A stretch of 36,031 nt of DNA from Chara braunii (GCA_003427395.1 BFEA01000385.1:768728-804758); one strand, 5' to 3'. Shown: positions 1 through 11,012, counted from the stretch's first letter. Translations and numbers: made by a program. Notes: generated by a model from the letters alone, not told the origin.

Positions 1-65
<65 letters not shown>
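1..65. repeat. (GA)n microsatellite at the window edge
   Basis: Uninterrupted GA dinucleotide repeat from base 1. The window begins inside it, so its true length is unknown. With the (CT)n at the other end it suggests that the assembly broke at simple repeats. Confidence 0.97.
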
Positions 66-67
<2 letters not shown>

Positions 68-253
68 CTGTGTGAGTGGCAGCCATAGCCACTGGTGTAC
101 ATGCAGGAGATTTTGATGCTTTGGATGTTGAATTTTCAAACAAGTTTTGCTGCATTCACATATCGTGTTGATTTGCGACTCGCCTGTGGAGTCCTGTGTG
201 ATGAAGTGTGACCTCATGATGTTGCAAGCAGCAGTGCGAATTCCATGCTTTGT

Positions 254-280
254 GAGTTTAGCCTATGAGAGGCTAAACTC
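254..280 (+). repeat. Perfect 10-bp stem-loop
   Basis: GAGTTTAGCC at 254-263 is the exact reverse complement of 271-280, with a 7-base loop between. No gene is recognised next to it, and it does not match the histone mRNA 3' stem-loop. Function unknown. Confidence 0.6.
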
Positions 281-451
281 CTGTTCCTGACGACACACTA
301 ACGTTGTCTATCATGTAGCGGAGGGCGGCAGTTTGACCCAATTTCAGCTATAGCCACGGGTATACTTTTTGTGAATAAAGCAAATGTCAAACAGCTGCTG
401 TGATTTACCTGCTGCTGGTGTTTACCGTGTACTTGAGGGAGGCTGTGGACA

Positions 452-577
452 TTGAATTGAGTACGCAGCACCGTTCCGATGCTGTTGCCACTGGTGGCCT
501 GTAACTGTCCAGGACATTGAGGAAACCAGGCCACCAAGTGGCAACAGCATTGGAAGTGTGCTGCGTACTCAATTCAA
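452..577 (+). repeat. Near-perfect inverted repeat with ~50-bp arms (pre-miRNA-like foldback)
   Basis: The arm at 452-501 is the reverse complement of 527-577, with about four mismatches and one bulged base around a 25-base loop. A transcript from either strand would form a hairpin of about 126 nt, the size of a plant miRNA precursor. It could equally be a small foldback transposable element. No TATA box or target-site duplication was found that would decide. Confidence 0.7.
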
Positions 578-2186
578 CACAGAGAACATCCGCTGGAGGC
601 GCTGAACCATTTGAATCTCTGGATTTTCGAGTGGGCCAAAGGGTTCATGGTACCTACCACGCTTCGCATGCACCAGCAGAGGAGCCTAAATCGATGGACT
701 TGTCCCGTGAAACCGAGCACATGGCATGCTTGAGCGTTCTTTTTTTTTTTTTTTTAATTGAGAAAATGGTATGTGATAGGTATCAACCCTGCTCTTCTTG
801 CCTGGCGTCTCTCAGCCCCATCTTGGCTCCCCTCCACCAGGTGCATTCTTCATATATACCAGCACATCTGTTTGGGAGTCTGAAATATAGCGATTCATAA
901 AATTTGTTTACATACTATGTCTGTACTACTCTGTAGGGATGATAGCCTCTACTGCCTCCTGTTTGACTTTGGTTCCTGTTTTGGTAATTCTGCTAGCAGT
1001 TAGGGCGCTGTACTTCCATTTTTGGTATGGCTGTTGTTAGATGCCGTAGGGCCGTGCAGTTGTGGTTCAACAATGGTGCTGTGCCATCAGATCTGGTTTA
1101 ACCACCAGTTCGCATGAGCCTAAGTTGACAAAGCTACCTTCCAACGCCTGCGAGTGTGCAACTGCGCCTTCTCGAAGTGGCCTGCCGCTTTTGCTACCGG
1201 CCCAGGTCCGAAGCAAAACAGTCTTTCCCGCGTATGCCAGCAAGGCCACAACTTCAGCTCGTGTGAACTGGTGGTTTAAGAATCTGAGTGGGTTGGTTCG
1301 AACCCAATTTGCACTGCGAATTTGCGAAATGGACTGTGGTCACATCCACGAATTCTGCGTGGGCCATAGCCCCACGAATTCTGCCAGCAAGGCCACAACG
1401 ATGCATCGGTTCTAAACTATTGAGGGCTGAAAAGGGTAACATTAAGTCCTCTAAATGCTATCACGGTTGGGTGCAGCCAGTTGCCATCGGCCATTGTGCG
1501 GATAGATTCTTCACTGTGATTTTGATGCGTTTCTCTAATGACAGCGGAGCAGGGCCGTCTGTTTAGCCCACACTACCCCACAGTGTGTAAGCTTCCGTTA
1601 TGCGCTGGAGCGTGGCTTTGAAGATGCAGGGTCATGGACCGCGGACCGAAGTTACTGAACTGCTCGTTTTTCTCCTCTTTCTGCATGGCAAGCACCCTTC
1701 CTCACTGAGAACCGAGAAGAGTGGCGTGTGAAGGGAACGTATATCATCGAGGGGGGTTGCAGTCTGCAGTATCTGCGCAAGACCTTGAGATGTTAGCACA
1801 GGGTCTAAAGGCTCTAAACTAATATGACACGTGCCGATGGGGACTTCTGTTTTTCCTATTGGGTGATGTGCTTGCTGGTGGTATGACTTTCTTTGAGAGT
1901 AGTCTTCCTCCGAACACAACACACCGTTGAACATGCCCCTTGTGTACGCTCGTTTTCAGGGTTTGTTATGTTCGGGGGACGACGGTAGTGGAGTTTCCCC
2001 CAGTTTACCTGTTCTTCTATGACTGGAAGAAGTCAGGAATTTGTGAACTGTCCGCGTCAGATATCAGAGCCTGTCAGAGAGGGAGTGTTATGCTGTCAGT
2101 TGTCAGCACTGTGTATTTGATAGAGCGTCCCTCACAAGATGCGTGTGCTCTCAGTCGTTATCATTGTGTTAATTGAGACTGAGCAT
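578..2186. other. No gene supported
   Basis: Mixed-complexity DNA. It holds a T-run near 739-755, a foldback at 1095-1280, and a short direct repeat (CACGAATTCTGC) duplicated near 1344 and 1373. Open frames here lack codon bias, recognisable domains or convincing splice sites. Confidence 0.4.
1095..1280. repeat. Foldback element with ~33-bp imperfect inverted arms
   Basis: The arm at 1095-1128, containing CCACCAGTTC, is repeated as its reverse complement at 1248-1280, with a few substitutions and a one-base indel. The arms are separated by about 120 bases that show weaker further complementarity. This suits an old MITE-like foldback. No target-site duplication was identified. Confidence 0.5.
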
Positions 2187-2334
2187 GCCTCCATCGAGTT
2201 GGATCAGTGCGCAAAGAAGATAATGTGATGAATTACCCGTAAGGTTCTGGAAGCTGGTGGGCCTCCATCGAGTTGGATCAGTGCGCAAAGAAGATAATGT
2301 GATGAATTACCCGTAAGGTTCTGGAAGCTGGTGG
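2187..2334 (+). repeat. Perfect 74-bp tandem duplication
   Basis: Bases 2187-2260 are repeated exactly as 2261-2334, with no spacer. Perfect identity means a very recent event or an assembly duplication. It lies about 175 bp upstream of a splice-bounded exon candidate. Confidence 0.92.
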
Positions 2335-2508
2335 GCATTGGGCATTTGGCTAATGGGGACTGTTGAGTCCGTATGATTTTGTGTCTTCTGTTTTCTGCAT
2401 GATGCCCACGAGTGTGATGTCTGTCTGAAATGGCTAGGCCACCTTGCCGGGAGGTGCCTGAATAACTTGGGGTGATTTTTCTCTTTCTCATCTGCATGCC
2501 GTCTGCAG

Positions 2509-2559
2509 GTTATTGCGGGCATCTTAAAGAGGATTGATCGTAAGATTCCCGTGACAAAC
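2509..2559 (+). CDS. Candidate internal exon of an unrecognised gene
   Basis: A 51-bp segment is bounded by a pyrimidine-rich tract ending in CTGCAG and a strong donor GTAAGT. Only one frame is open: 17 codons reading VIAGILKRIDRKIPVTN. The other two frames contain stops. It starts and ends in phase 0, so it could join the exon candidate at 3842 directly or through intermediate exons. The peptide is basic and soluble-looking, but I do not recognise the family. The short length limits confidence; conservation or RNA data would settle it. Confidence 0.42.
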
Positions 2560-3647
2560 GTAAGTGTATGAGTGGCCTGTGCATGCGAGACCGTTTATGC
2601 GTGCGTGTGATATCGATGTGGGAAGAAAGCTGTTCTGTGAAGGCTGGAGGAAGGGCTGGCAGCAGGGGAGACCGAGGACACAGAGGAAAGCAAAGCCTAT
2701 GTCAGCAATGGGGTTATTGCACCACCTTTCCTGTGAGCGGAGCATCCGTCGACCAGGAGAAGGGTGTGTGTGGCAGGAAAGATGCAGCAGAGAGGAGGGA
2801 GGAGGGAGGAGGGTGGTTGGGAGGGAAGGATCGCCTGGGCGTTTGAAGGTGTGGACGGATCTCTGTGTGGGTCATGCTGGCTGCGGCTGCAGGAAAAGAA
2901 GTTGCCCGAGTGTAGTAGCTGTGTAGTGTCGAGAAGGAAAGATGGTTGGGGGGGTTCGTGCCGCTGCGGCTCAAGTTGTGCACCGGAAGGGGGCGATGGT
3001 TAGAATAAAGATGCTGGCTATGGAGGGTGTAGGCAAGGACTGCCAGGAGGGTAATTTTGCCGAATTGTGTATTTTAAATCTGGGGCGATCTTTGTTGGTG
3101 TGGCAAAAGTAAAGACATGCGTGGGGGGAAATCACGGGGGATGACTTTGCCTCTACGTTGTTATTGTCAGTTGTTTTTGGCTTGTTGTAGAGCAAAATCA
3201 TTATTGTGAAGTAATTTGGCTTTGAAAGCCATGAAACCTTCCAGCTGTGGACTCACTGTAGTTTTGCAGGGGAGAGTCATGAAGAACATATAACTGCCAC
3301 AAGCAGTTGCTATTGCAGTGTGTTAGCAGTCTCCGCAAACATCTTTTGCTATGAAGTTTTGGAGGGCGTATGCTCTCGTTCTATTTCCTGACGGATCATG
3401 CACAACCACCCGCTGGATATTTTGGGGTATCCCATCATCTTCCGGACGTGGTTGTGGGCGGAGCATTCCGTGCATATGCCGAGGCCTTGAAGGGTCGCGC
3501 CTGTGTTATTTATTGATCACGGTTATTCCTCAGCGCTTGCTGATTTGTGTGTGTGCATGCGTGCGTGTAAATGACGAAAGGTTTCTGCGAAGCAACACAC
3601 CTTGTTCGTGCATTGCTGACCGAGTCCGACTTCGCAGGGATGTATGC

Positions 3648-3648
<1 letters not shown>
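2560..3648. other. Probable intron or intergenic DNA, no gene seen
   Basis: This stretch is purine-rich on the plus strand at 2640-2850 (GGGAGGA-type sequence), and no splice-bounded open segment stands out. If the exons at 2509 and 3842 belong to one gene, this is mostly its intron. Confidence 0.35.
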
Positions 3649-3734
<86 letters not shown>

Positions 3735-3735
3735 N

Positions 3736-3804
<69 letters not shown>
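3649..3804. repeat. (GA)n microsatellite containing one N
   Basis: About 156 bases of AG/GA dinucleotides with a single ambiguous base at 3735. The N marks an uncertain repeat length or a join between reads. Apparent RERERE or SLSLSL proteins here are translations of the repeat, not genes. Confidence 0.97.
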
Positions 3805-3806
<2 letters not shown>

Positions 3807-3841
3807 TCGTGATTGGACAATTACCGTTGGTTTTGTTGCAG

Positions 3842-3912
3842 CGAATGCACCTTCTGTTCCTCATGTGGTTGACTAGAATGCCGGGATTTTCCTGGATGAG
3901 CTGCGTGGTTGG
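3842..3912 (+). CDS. Candidate internal exon encoding a hydrophobic segment
   Basis: The 71-bp segment follows TTTTGTTGCAG and is followed by GTAAGC. Only one frame is open through it. It begins RMHLLFLMWLTRM and is strongly hydrophobic, as in part of a membrane-spanning or signal region. It enters in phase 0, compatible with the exon candidate at 2509-2559, and leaves in phase 2. The gene is not recognised. The adjacent (GA)n microsatellite would lie in the upstream intron. The splice sites and single open frame are visible; that it is a real exon is inferred. Confidence 0.35.
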
Positions 3913-4341
3913 GTAAGCTGTCGAGTTGCAGCCGCAGCCTTGGTGGAGTGAAATTCTGCTCGTGGGTTGCGGCCGGGGATGGGATGTATGTCTTGTCGGC
4001 TCAAGGAGGAGTGATTAGGAAACCCTCTTAGCAAGGGTGCCCTTTGTGAGTAGTCGCAAGATGTGGGGTCATGAGCATGATGGTCAGCACCGCAAGTGTG
4101 AGCCTGCATTAATAGTCTCTTCTCCGCCTGCGTCATAATGAGTCCTTCCCGTGGTCACTGGCTGATGAGGAATTGTGATCTTTTCTCGGCCTGTCGCCAC
4201 CACATCTCTCTTTTCCGCCAGTGTTCAGTCTTAACTGGCCTTGGATTGTGTATGCCTCTCTTATGGAGTCGTTTGCATAGTAGACCATATGTGGACTGCT
4301 GCTGCAAGGTACTACTAAACTGTTTTGCGTTCTCTCACTAG

Positions 4342-4396
4342 ATGGATATGAGCAAGCAAAATCTGATACATAAGATGCACGTCTGTGGCCAGAGAT
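4342..4396 (+). CDS. Weak exon candidate
   Basis: A 55-bp segment lies between TCTCTCACTAG and GTGAGT. It reads MDMSKQNLIHKMHVCGQR if entered in phase 0. That phase does not match the exit phase of the exon candidate at 3842-3912, because phase 2 entry gives a stop. So it is not the next exon of the same transcript, or it is a chance match. Confidence 0.18.
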
Positions 4397-4654
4397 GTGA
4401 GTCAAAGCATAGCAGTTTTGCATTATCTTGTGCGTCGTGAGTTGGGAAGTGCCGAGACAGATGTAAGTTGTACCACTTCAGTTTCATATTGTCTTGTGCC
4501 AGCGTGTAGTCGACTTGTCGATGAGTTCAATCATATGTATTTTGTGCGGCATTGAATTTCTGTTTTATGCTGTGTGACATTTGCCGCTCCACGATGGGGA
4601 GCGGGTAGATCGAACACTGGAGGGGAAGGAAAAAGGTTAGATATGCATACTCGG

Positions 4655-4781
4655 TCCATATTGAGGGAGGATCTCTCTCAAGGAGAGTGAGGAAGTACGT
4701 GACAAACTGGCAGGTTATGAGGGGAAGAAGAGGAAGGAAGTGATTCCATCTTGAGGGAGGATCTCTCTCAAGGAGAGTGAG
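4655..4781 (+). repeat. ~37-bp direct repeat, two copies 90 bp apart
   Basis: Near-identical segments at 4655-4692 and 4745-4781 contain GAGGATCTCTCTCAAGGAGA, which itself can form a short hairpin (CTCTCTC/GGAGAG). Flanking sequence (AAGT-GTGACAAA) is also loosely shared. Confidence 0.75.
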
Positions 4782-4806
4782 CAGGAGATGAGGAGGTAAG
4801 TGACAA

Positions 4807-6179
4807 ATGCGGGCCATATTTACTATGGGATAATTCATAAGGGCAGGGTTCACGATTGGGGGGTAGGAGGTTGAAGTTGGGGGCTGGGGAGGGGGAGGGG
4901 AGTGAGCGGGGAAAGCTCCGAGGATGGTAGTCACTCGAAAGACAGACGTAATTCAATAATGAGAAGGTGATGAATGAACTTGACAGTGTTGACACATTAT
5001 ATACACTATTCGAATAAGCAGTCCTTGCTGTCACTGCGCCGAAGGTGTTTTCTTTTTCCCTACCTTTTGTTATTGGCTCCTGTCTATTGGTGGGGCTTGT
5101 CACAGCATCCCAAATACATCCAGCTTTGTATGGGTTCTTTTTTTTTTTTTTCAAAATTAGCATTATTTTATTCATCTACTTCCAGTGGCGAATTGGAACA
5201 CAGGTTTGTATTTCAACAGTTCAGGGGGTGTACCAACTGAGCTGGGCCAGTCGGTACTGGGAGTTTGGGAGTATCGTTCTGTTTTTCCTGTTTTTTTTTT
5301 CTCTAACAAGTGGACCTGTCGCAGCTATGCTCTGCTGCAAAGGACGATGACAAAAACATTTTGCAAAACACCCCAGACATTGGTTGGACCCCATCTTTGC
5401 AATGTACCCCTAACAGACGCCGTCCAACCTTGCAAAATGGCCCTGTAGTTGTCAACTTTTCGTAGGTGCAGTTGCAAAATGCCTAGGCGCAAATGGGGAG
5501 GCTGAGATTGCGAATTTGCACACCCCCCTGACAGGGGCATAACACAGATGCCAGCCCAAAAGGCCATTCCATTGTGCCCAGATCTTTCAGGGACATTTTG
5601 ACATATATCTAATCTTATGGGGGTATTTGTCTAATCCCCCCCCCCAAACTAATGGTGGGCTCTGGACTCTCATGCATCCTGTTTGCACCAGGCCCACCCC
5701 AGGCACGGCCATTATCTGGCCCTGGTGATATTGAGGGTGTTTGTTTTAGAACATGAGGGACGCGCAGCAGTCGGGGCACGGGGAACCCAAGTTTCAGCTC
5801 CTGACTAACAGGTCCAAAACTGAAATTAGGGTTTGGGGGTCTTTTCTTTTTCCTTTTTTTTTAATTTTTTTCTTTTTTTTGTTGTTTTGCTCGCCTCTTT
5901 CTGTTTTGGTTCAAGGTTGTTGTGTACCAGATTTGGTCTCATTTGGAGCCTTGGAATTTGCTCTGCTAAGATTTCTGAAATTTCTCAAGATTTTTGAAAC
6001 TGAATGTTGGCGAAATTTGCATTTAAGTGCGCTTTTGCCTTGCTGTTTTGTAGGGTTTTTTATTATTATTTTCGGTTTTTTTTTTTTCCAGTTACTAACT
6101 ATGGTCTGTACTCTATGACTTGGTGGCGAGTTTGGTTGAAATGACCCTTGAATTTTGTTATAAATGGTATGACCAGTTG
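4807..6179. other. No gene supported
   Basis: Contains T-rich runs (near 5138, 5850 and 6070) and a C-run near 5636. Several short GCAAAATG-type words recur at 5355-5510. No splice-bounded coding segment, RNA gene or transposon terminus was recognised. Confidence 0.35.
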
Positions 6180-6297
6180 TCTGAACATTAGGGTCTCTGT
6201 TAACCGCCTTGCATTCGGGGGGGCAACGGCCAAGGCAGTCTGAACATTACGGTCTCTGTTAACCGCCTCTCATTCGGGGGGGCAACGGGCAAGGCAT
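6180..6297 (+). repeat. 59-bp tandem duplication
   Basis: Bases 6180-6238 are repeated at 6239-6297 with a few substitutions. Each copy holds GGTCTCTGTTAACCGCCT and a run of G. Function unknown. Confidence 0.88.
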
Positions 6298-6500
6298 CAG
6301 CACATCGTTGGATCCTTTGTAAATCAGAACTATTGTATTGTGGTCACCGCTGGATTCAAACTTGCGTCTGCAATTCAACAGTTTTGTGTGCATGAGCTGA
6401 GCTGCCTGCCAATGTGCAAAATGAGAAGGAATCTTCCGAAAGAAAATAGGAAGATAAACTGCGACGTACAGAGACATTGGAAAGAAGCGTGTGCGCGCAC

Positions 6501-6502
<2 letters not shown>

Positions 6503-6575
<73 letters not shown>
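6503..6575. repeat. (GA)n microsatellite
   Basis: About 73 bases of GA dinucleotides, immediately followed by the first clear copy of the ~60-bp dispersed repeat. Confidence 0.97.
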
Positions 6576-6578
<3 letters not shown>

Positions 6579-7026
6579 CTCCATCGATAGGATGCGCAAA
6601 ATTGGAACGAGTCTTTCGCTAGAATATGGAAATAACACTGCTTTCCAGCCATGCGCGCAGAGAAATAGAGAGAAGCTACTTCCATCGATAGGATGAGTAA
6701 AATCGGAATGAATCTTCCACTAGAACACGGAAATATACACGGCCATAGGATTAGCAAAAATGGAATGAAACTTCCCCTAAAACATGGAAATACACACTGT
6801 CTTTTTTTTTTTTTTTTTTTTACTTCTTTTTTTTGTGTGTATTTAATAGAGTGATATATAGATATTTTTCATTTCAATTCAATGAAAAAAAAATATATAT
6901 AGTTTATTTTTAAGATACTGTTTTTCTTTTTTTTGAACCTGTAATGTGTGAGAGGGAGAGATCATGGTACTTCCATCAATAGGATGAGCAAAATTGAATC
7001 TTCCGCTAGAACATGGAAATATACCC
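6576..7026 (+). repeat. Dispersed ~60-bp repeat family, cluster 1
   Basis: Copies start near 6576, 6677, 6741 (partial) and 6968. They share the order CTTCCATCGATAGGATGAG, then CAAAAT-GAATGAATCT, then CGCTAGAACATGGAAATA. They lie among GA and T microsatellites. The same family forms a second cluster at 10.87-11.95 kb. Minus-strand translation gives recurring FAHPIDGS-like peptides, but frames are not kept between copies, so it is not coding. Confidence 0.8.
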
Positions 7027-7270
7027 TTTCCTACAGCCCTCCCGTTTTGCACTGGACCTTCCACCGAGCGCTGCTCGGTCTGCACCTTTCCGGGAAGTGC
7101 ACTTTTTTGGCCCGCGTCGTCCTGCTCGACCGCTCCCCACACGGGCCGTGTGTCCATTTTGTACTTTCCCAACTTTGTGAACGGGGCCTCGTGTGAGATG
7201 CTCACGCAAGACCCTCTAGACAAAAGTCTAAAACACGTTCTCCTTTTTGTCTCTTGTATGGCGTCAAATT

Positions 7271-8058
7271 GTCATTGCCTATGGTGGTGTTTTATGGACA
7301 ATTGGTCGTGATGCTGTGGGCACGATCATCTAATGTGGCGCCCACTTGCCTCATCCAACGCTAATTGTTTTGCGAGCGAATGGATGAAACATCCGTCCCC
7401 TGCCCTGTCAACAGCCTCATCGCATTACAGCTTTATGGAAGATTCTGTGGGGGAAACTATGAGGGGTGAAAAATAACAAGACAAATAATTAAAAAACAGC
7501 AGTGTTGGGGGCCAGAGGAGGTGCAGGGGGCAGGAGTGTGGGGGTGGCAGGCGCGGTGGTGCGGGGGTGGGGGTGCAGGCCGGGGCCGGGGGTGCCGGGG
7601 TTGGGGCAGGGGCAGGTTTCGGGTTCAAGGATCCCTGCAGCGAGGTTATGGGGTTGAAACCCTTACCTCGGCTTGGGCCGCGCGGATCCCCGCTTGACAA
7701 GGCTGCATTTAAGCCACGTGGCTTAATTTTGCTGGTGCCCAACTGATGATAGTCATACGCCATGTGGCACTTTCCCCACAACATGTTGTGCCCGTCTGTA
7801 TTTTTCAAAAAATTTATGTTTGATGTCGGAGACAGGCGGGTATGGCTTTGTAGATCAGATAGACGTAATGTCCGCATGTTCGAAATTTTAGGTTGTTGCC
7901 TATCGTAGCGATTTATGGACAGAGGTTGTGATGCTGACAGTTAGTACAACTTCGTCGGCACGTCCATCGAACATGGCACCCATTCGCCTCATCCAACATT
8001 GAAAGTCACCCGAGTAGGATGGATGAAACATTTGTCTCATGTGTCATCAACGGCCATT
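7271..8058 (+). repeat. Diverged ~155-bp direct repeats 620 bp apart
   Basis: Segments 7271-7423 and 7892-8058 share the same ordered words: TTGCCTAT, TTATGGACA, GTGATGCTG, GCCTCATCCAAC, ATGGATGAAACAT and TCAACAGCC or TCAACGGCC. This is an old duplication or the two ends of a decayed element. Between them, 7500-7640 is a G-rich stretch (GGGGGTGGGGGTGC-like). No TG...CA termini or target duplication were found. Confidence 0.6.
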
Positions 8059-8890
8059 AATCTGACCAAACATAATGTTGCAGTATGTTGATGTCCCTCG
8101 CCGTGGTACAGGAATTGACCCGCATTGGCAATAAAACGACTTCGAGCGTGGATTCGATCAAAAATATCACTGTCCGTCATCCACCCTCAATGTAACATTT
8201 ACAACAACCTCTCTAACCCTTCCCACCCCTTTCCCACCACCTTCCCCTGCCTCCTAAAAGCCTTCTTTCCTTGGAATGTGGTATCCCCCATCACCCCGCC
8301 GCACTGGAGGAAGGGCTACTACTCCTGGGTGGTAAGGCGAGGCGTGTTATAATATGTGGACTGGATGGCTTTGCGGGCGGGCCATTACACCCCGAGGCAA
8401 TTGGGCCAGTCCGCGTGGGCTGGATGCTACAAATATATAAGAGCCGAAAAAACTAAAAGGGAAAGCTTAGGGCTATACAACAAAAGAAGACACATCCGGG
8501 GTCAATGTGTCTCCAGCCAAGAATCTATGGCATAGCCCAGCCCCTGTAGACACGGACGTAACAAATAGTAAGCTCAACAAACTGAGGTTGAGATACTTAC
8601 ACCAGTGAACTTGTTAAATATTGTTTGAAATACAAATGAAGTATCCAAGGGAACGATGAATAAAAGAAAGCCATGCTCATACTGGAACCTTTTTACTTAT
8701 TTTTGGATGGAATTGCGGTAAGGTACATCCTAGTCGGGGCTTGAATAAGGCAGGATGCATTTAGGTAGTGTTACTCTGAGAGCAGCCCGAAACGGTTGTT
8801 CTTTTTTTTTTTGTCCCCAAAATATTTTTGAACGACCTGGGGTCGGGTTTTGAGCCCGCGACCTGGTGGGCAATTATCTAGTGTTTCGAA
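8059..8890. other. No gene supported
   Basis: Moderately complex sequence with a CT-rich patch near 8215-8260. At 8834-8866 a tRNA T-arm-like word (GAGCCCGCGACC) resembles one at 9921-9943. No complete tRNA can be folded here. Confidence 0.35.
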
Positions 8891-8894
8891 TAGA

Positions 8895-9090
8895 AGTACG
8901 TAGCGAGGTGACAAATTGTGTATTTGACTGTGTACTTGTATTCAGGCACACACATGTTCGAATATTGTGTACTTGTATTTTAGCACGCACATGTTCGAAC
9001 ACAATTACATAGTGCGGTGACAGACTTCGCACTTGTATTCGAACATGCGCGTTGTCGGACCAAATACCCTTACTTACAAAGGGTATTTGG
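8895..9090 (+). repeat. Short degenerate tandem repeats ending in a perfect 12-bp hairpin
   Basis: The word GTGTACTTGTATT-AGCAC-CACATGTTCGAA occurs near 8931 and 8966 and in reduced form near 9029. GCGAGGTGACA and GCGGTGACA also recur near 8905 and 9014. A perfect stem-loop follows, 9060-9071 pairing with 9079-9090 (CCAAATACCCTT stem, 7-base loop). This may be a decayed retroelement terminus; no domain confirms it. Confidence 0.55.
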
Positions 9091-9920
9091 CCATGTTTTT
9101 ATAGTCGACATATCGATTGCACCGACCGCCGTGACGGAGTCGGTCTAAACTTAAAAATGTATGCGTTCTTCGTGCGACACTTTAAAATGATTTCCTCGAT
9201 TATTGAGGTCGGGGAAATCACTGAGAAAAATTGTTAAGGATGCGCGCGCATCATTGTGACGCGTGCTGTGATGTTTAGGATCGGTAGTAATATCCTGCGA
9301 CTGTAAAGGTCGAAGGGTTGATTGGGTTAGTATTGTGTCGGGTAGATCTATGACACACACTGAGACTTGGTCTGGTACCTGTCTACATACCCATACCAGG
9401 TGTTTAAAAATGTCAGCTTTTGTCTTCTTTTGTTCGACTTCGAGTACTCGGTGCATCTCTCTCTACTTGGTGTAGTACCGACCTACCTGCTAATTGAGTA
9501 TTTCCCGCCGCTCTCAAATGTCGCGGGTCTTTTTACCCGCTACTTGAGTGTTTTTTCCGCCGCGACCCTCAATGTTGCGGCCTCAGCTAAGTATTGGCCC
9601 TTCGGGTCTTCCGATCAACTAAGTACCCATGCGGGTCACAGAAACACTCAAGCCGACAAGCACTCAGACAAGGATGCAGGACGTGCAGGCCGGTAAGTGT
9701 GCACGCACGCAGAGTTAGAAATGGGTTCAGGCCACTAGGCGGGCTGAGCCCCACTCCTCTACATATGCTTGAGTTGCTCCTCTTCCACTCGAACTAGGAG
9801 AAAGCTCAGTGGGTTTTGGTGCGGATTGGGAATCAGGTGACTCGAGGATCAAATCCATCCAACCCCGAGCTAGCTCTTTTTTATGAAGAACTTTGCCTTG
9901 GCCTTCACCCGACTTCGGAC

Positions 9921-9943
9921 GACCGGGGCTTGAACCCGCGACC
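9921..9943 (-). repeat. tRNA B-box-like segment (possible SINE relic)
   Basis: Read on the minus strand this contains GCGGGTTCAAGCCCCGG, a T-loop/B-box with a 4-bp stem. No matching A box or acceptor stem lies at tRNA spacing, so it is not a functional tRNA gene. A related word lies at 8834-8866. A tRNA-derived SINE remnant is the most likely explanation. Confidence 0.3.
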
Positions 9944-10415
9944 TTGATGATAGAATTAGTTAGAGTTAGTTGGTTAGTTAGCAACAATTGTAGTAGGGGC
10001 TCGACACTTGACATTTTATGGTAATTAGTAGTTAGATTTTTAAATTTTGTTCTTTCCTTTTTGAATTTCTTATTTATTTATTTTTATTGTTGAGTTGATT
10101 TTCTTTTGTTTCGCTTTTCCGCGTGAACGAATCTTTTACCTTAGTGTATTTGCCTCGAATATCGGACAAATTTGTTTTCGGCAAGAATTTTCATCACGCC
10201 CCGATTTCGTCTACCTACGACGCAGTGAGAATCACTGTTGTGAAGAAGCGGGTCGCTGCGAGCAGGAGGCAACCAGCAAAATCGCAGAGAGCAACAGGGA
10301 ACTCCTGGGGAAGAGAAAGAAAAAGAAAAAGGAAAAGAAAAAGAAAAAGAAGACGAGAGAAAGGGGAAAGGGAAATGTACCTATCGCCTACTCTCAGCTA
10401 CGGCGCCCTCTTACC

Positions 10416-10616
10416 ATGGGTTTCGGGGAGAACGATTGCGACTTCGTTGAGGTATTGTCTTCGTATAGGCACTCACAGCGGCGCACTCTTGAGAGGTGTC
10501 ATGACCTGGTAAGGAGGCTATGCGCTTATTGTCATGGGAATAGCGCTGAGGAGCGGTGGCGACGGGTGGCATCGACCCTGCATCCGCTACTTACCGATGC
10601 GAGGGTAGAAGCTTGA
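10416..10616 (+). CDS. Uncertain 66-codon open segment
   Basis: An ATG in good context (ACCATGGG) opens a frame of 66 codons ending in TGA. It has a mixed composition with ERWRRVASTLHPLLTDAR near its C-terminus. A related peptide (VTAAVHPLLS) can be read near 13580-13612, and both DNA sites share GCATCCGCTACTTA. This suggests a repeated, possibly transposon-derived coding fragment. Upstream, the frame runs through an AAG/AAAAAG-rich tract (10310-10360) that looks non-coding. No family recognised. Confidence 0.18.
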   Translation: MGFGENDCDFVEVLSSYRHSQRRTLERCHDLVRRLCAYCHGNSAEERWRRVASTLHPLLTDARVEA

Positions 10617-10941
10617 GGGATGTGTGTTTCATCCACCCGGCTGGTTGGAATGAGCACTAGTGTGCTATGTACCGCATGTTGAGATCTCGGTACGTGCCAT
10701 CCCGTGACGGATCGTGTTGGATGGCGGTTCCGCTGCGATAGGTTGAAGGCTATGGCGGCTATCTTTCTCTATCCTTTCACCGGACGATGGCAATGATGAC
10801 GATGGTAACGACGGCGACGTCGAAGATGAGAGAATAGGTAAGTTTTCAATCGTTCGACTTACCTCACTATACTCCCATCTATACGATGAGCAAAATCGAA
10901 TGAATCTATCGCTAGAACATGAAGGTAAACACTTCCACGCT

Positions 10942-10944
<3 letters not shown>

Positions 10945-11010
<66 letters not shown>
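10945..11010. repeat. (GT)n microsatellite
   Basis: About 66 bases of TG/GT dinucleotides between the first two copies of cluster 2. Confidence 0.97.

Positions 11011-11012
<2 letters not shown>

Noticed and set aside
1294-1304. GGTTCGAACCC as a tRNA T-loop
   Set aside because: No acceptor stem, D-arm or anticodon arm can be paired upstream at tRNA spacing.
3523-3916. Long frames of alternating Arg-Glu or Ser-Leu across the (GA)n tract
   Set aside because: Direct translations of a dinucleotide repeat; every frame of such a repeat is open.
7425-7877. 150-codon minus-strand Pro/Ala/Thr-rich frame
   Set aside because: Translation of the G-rich GGGGGTGC-type tract at 7500-7640; composition artefact.
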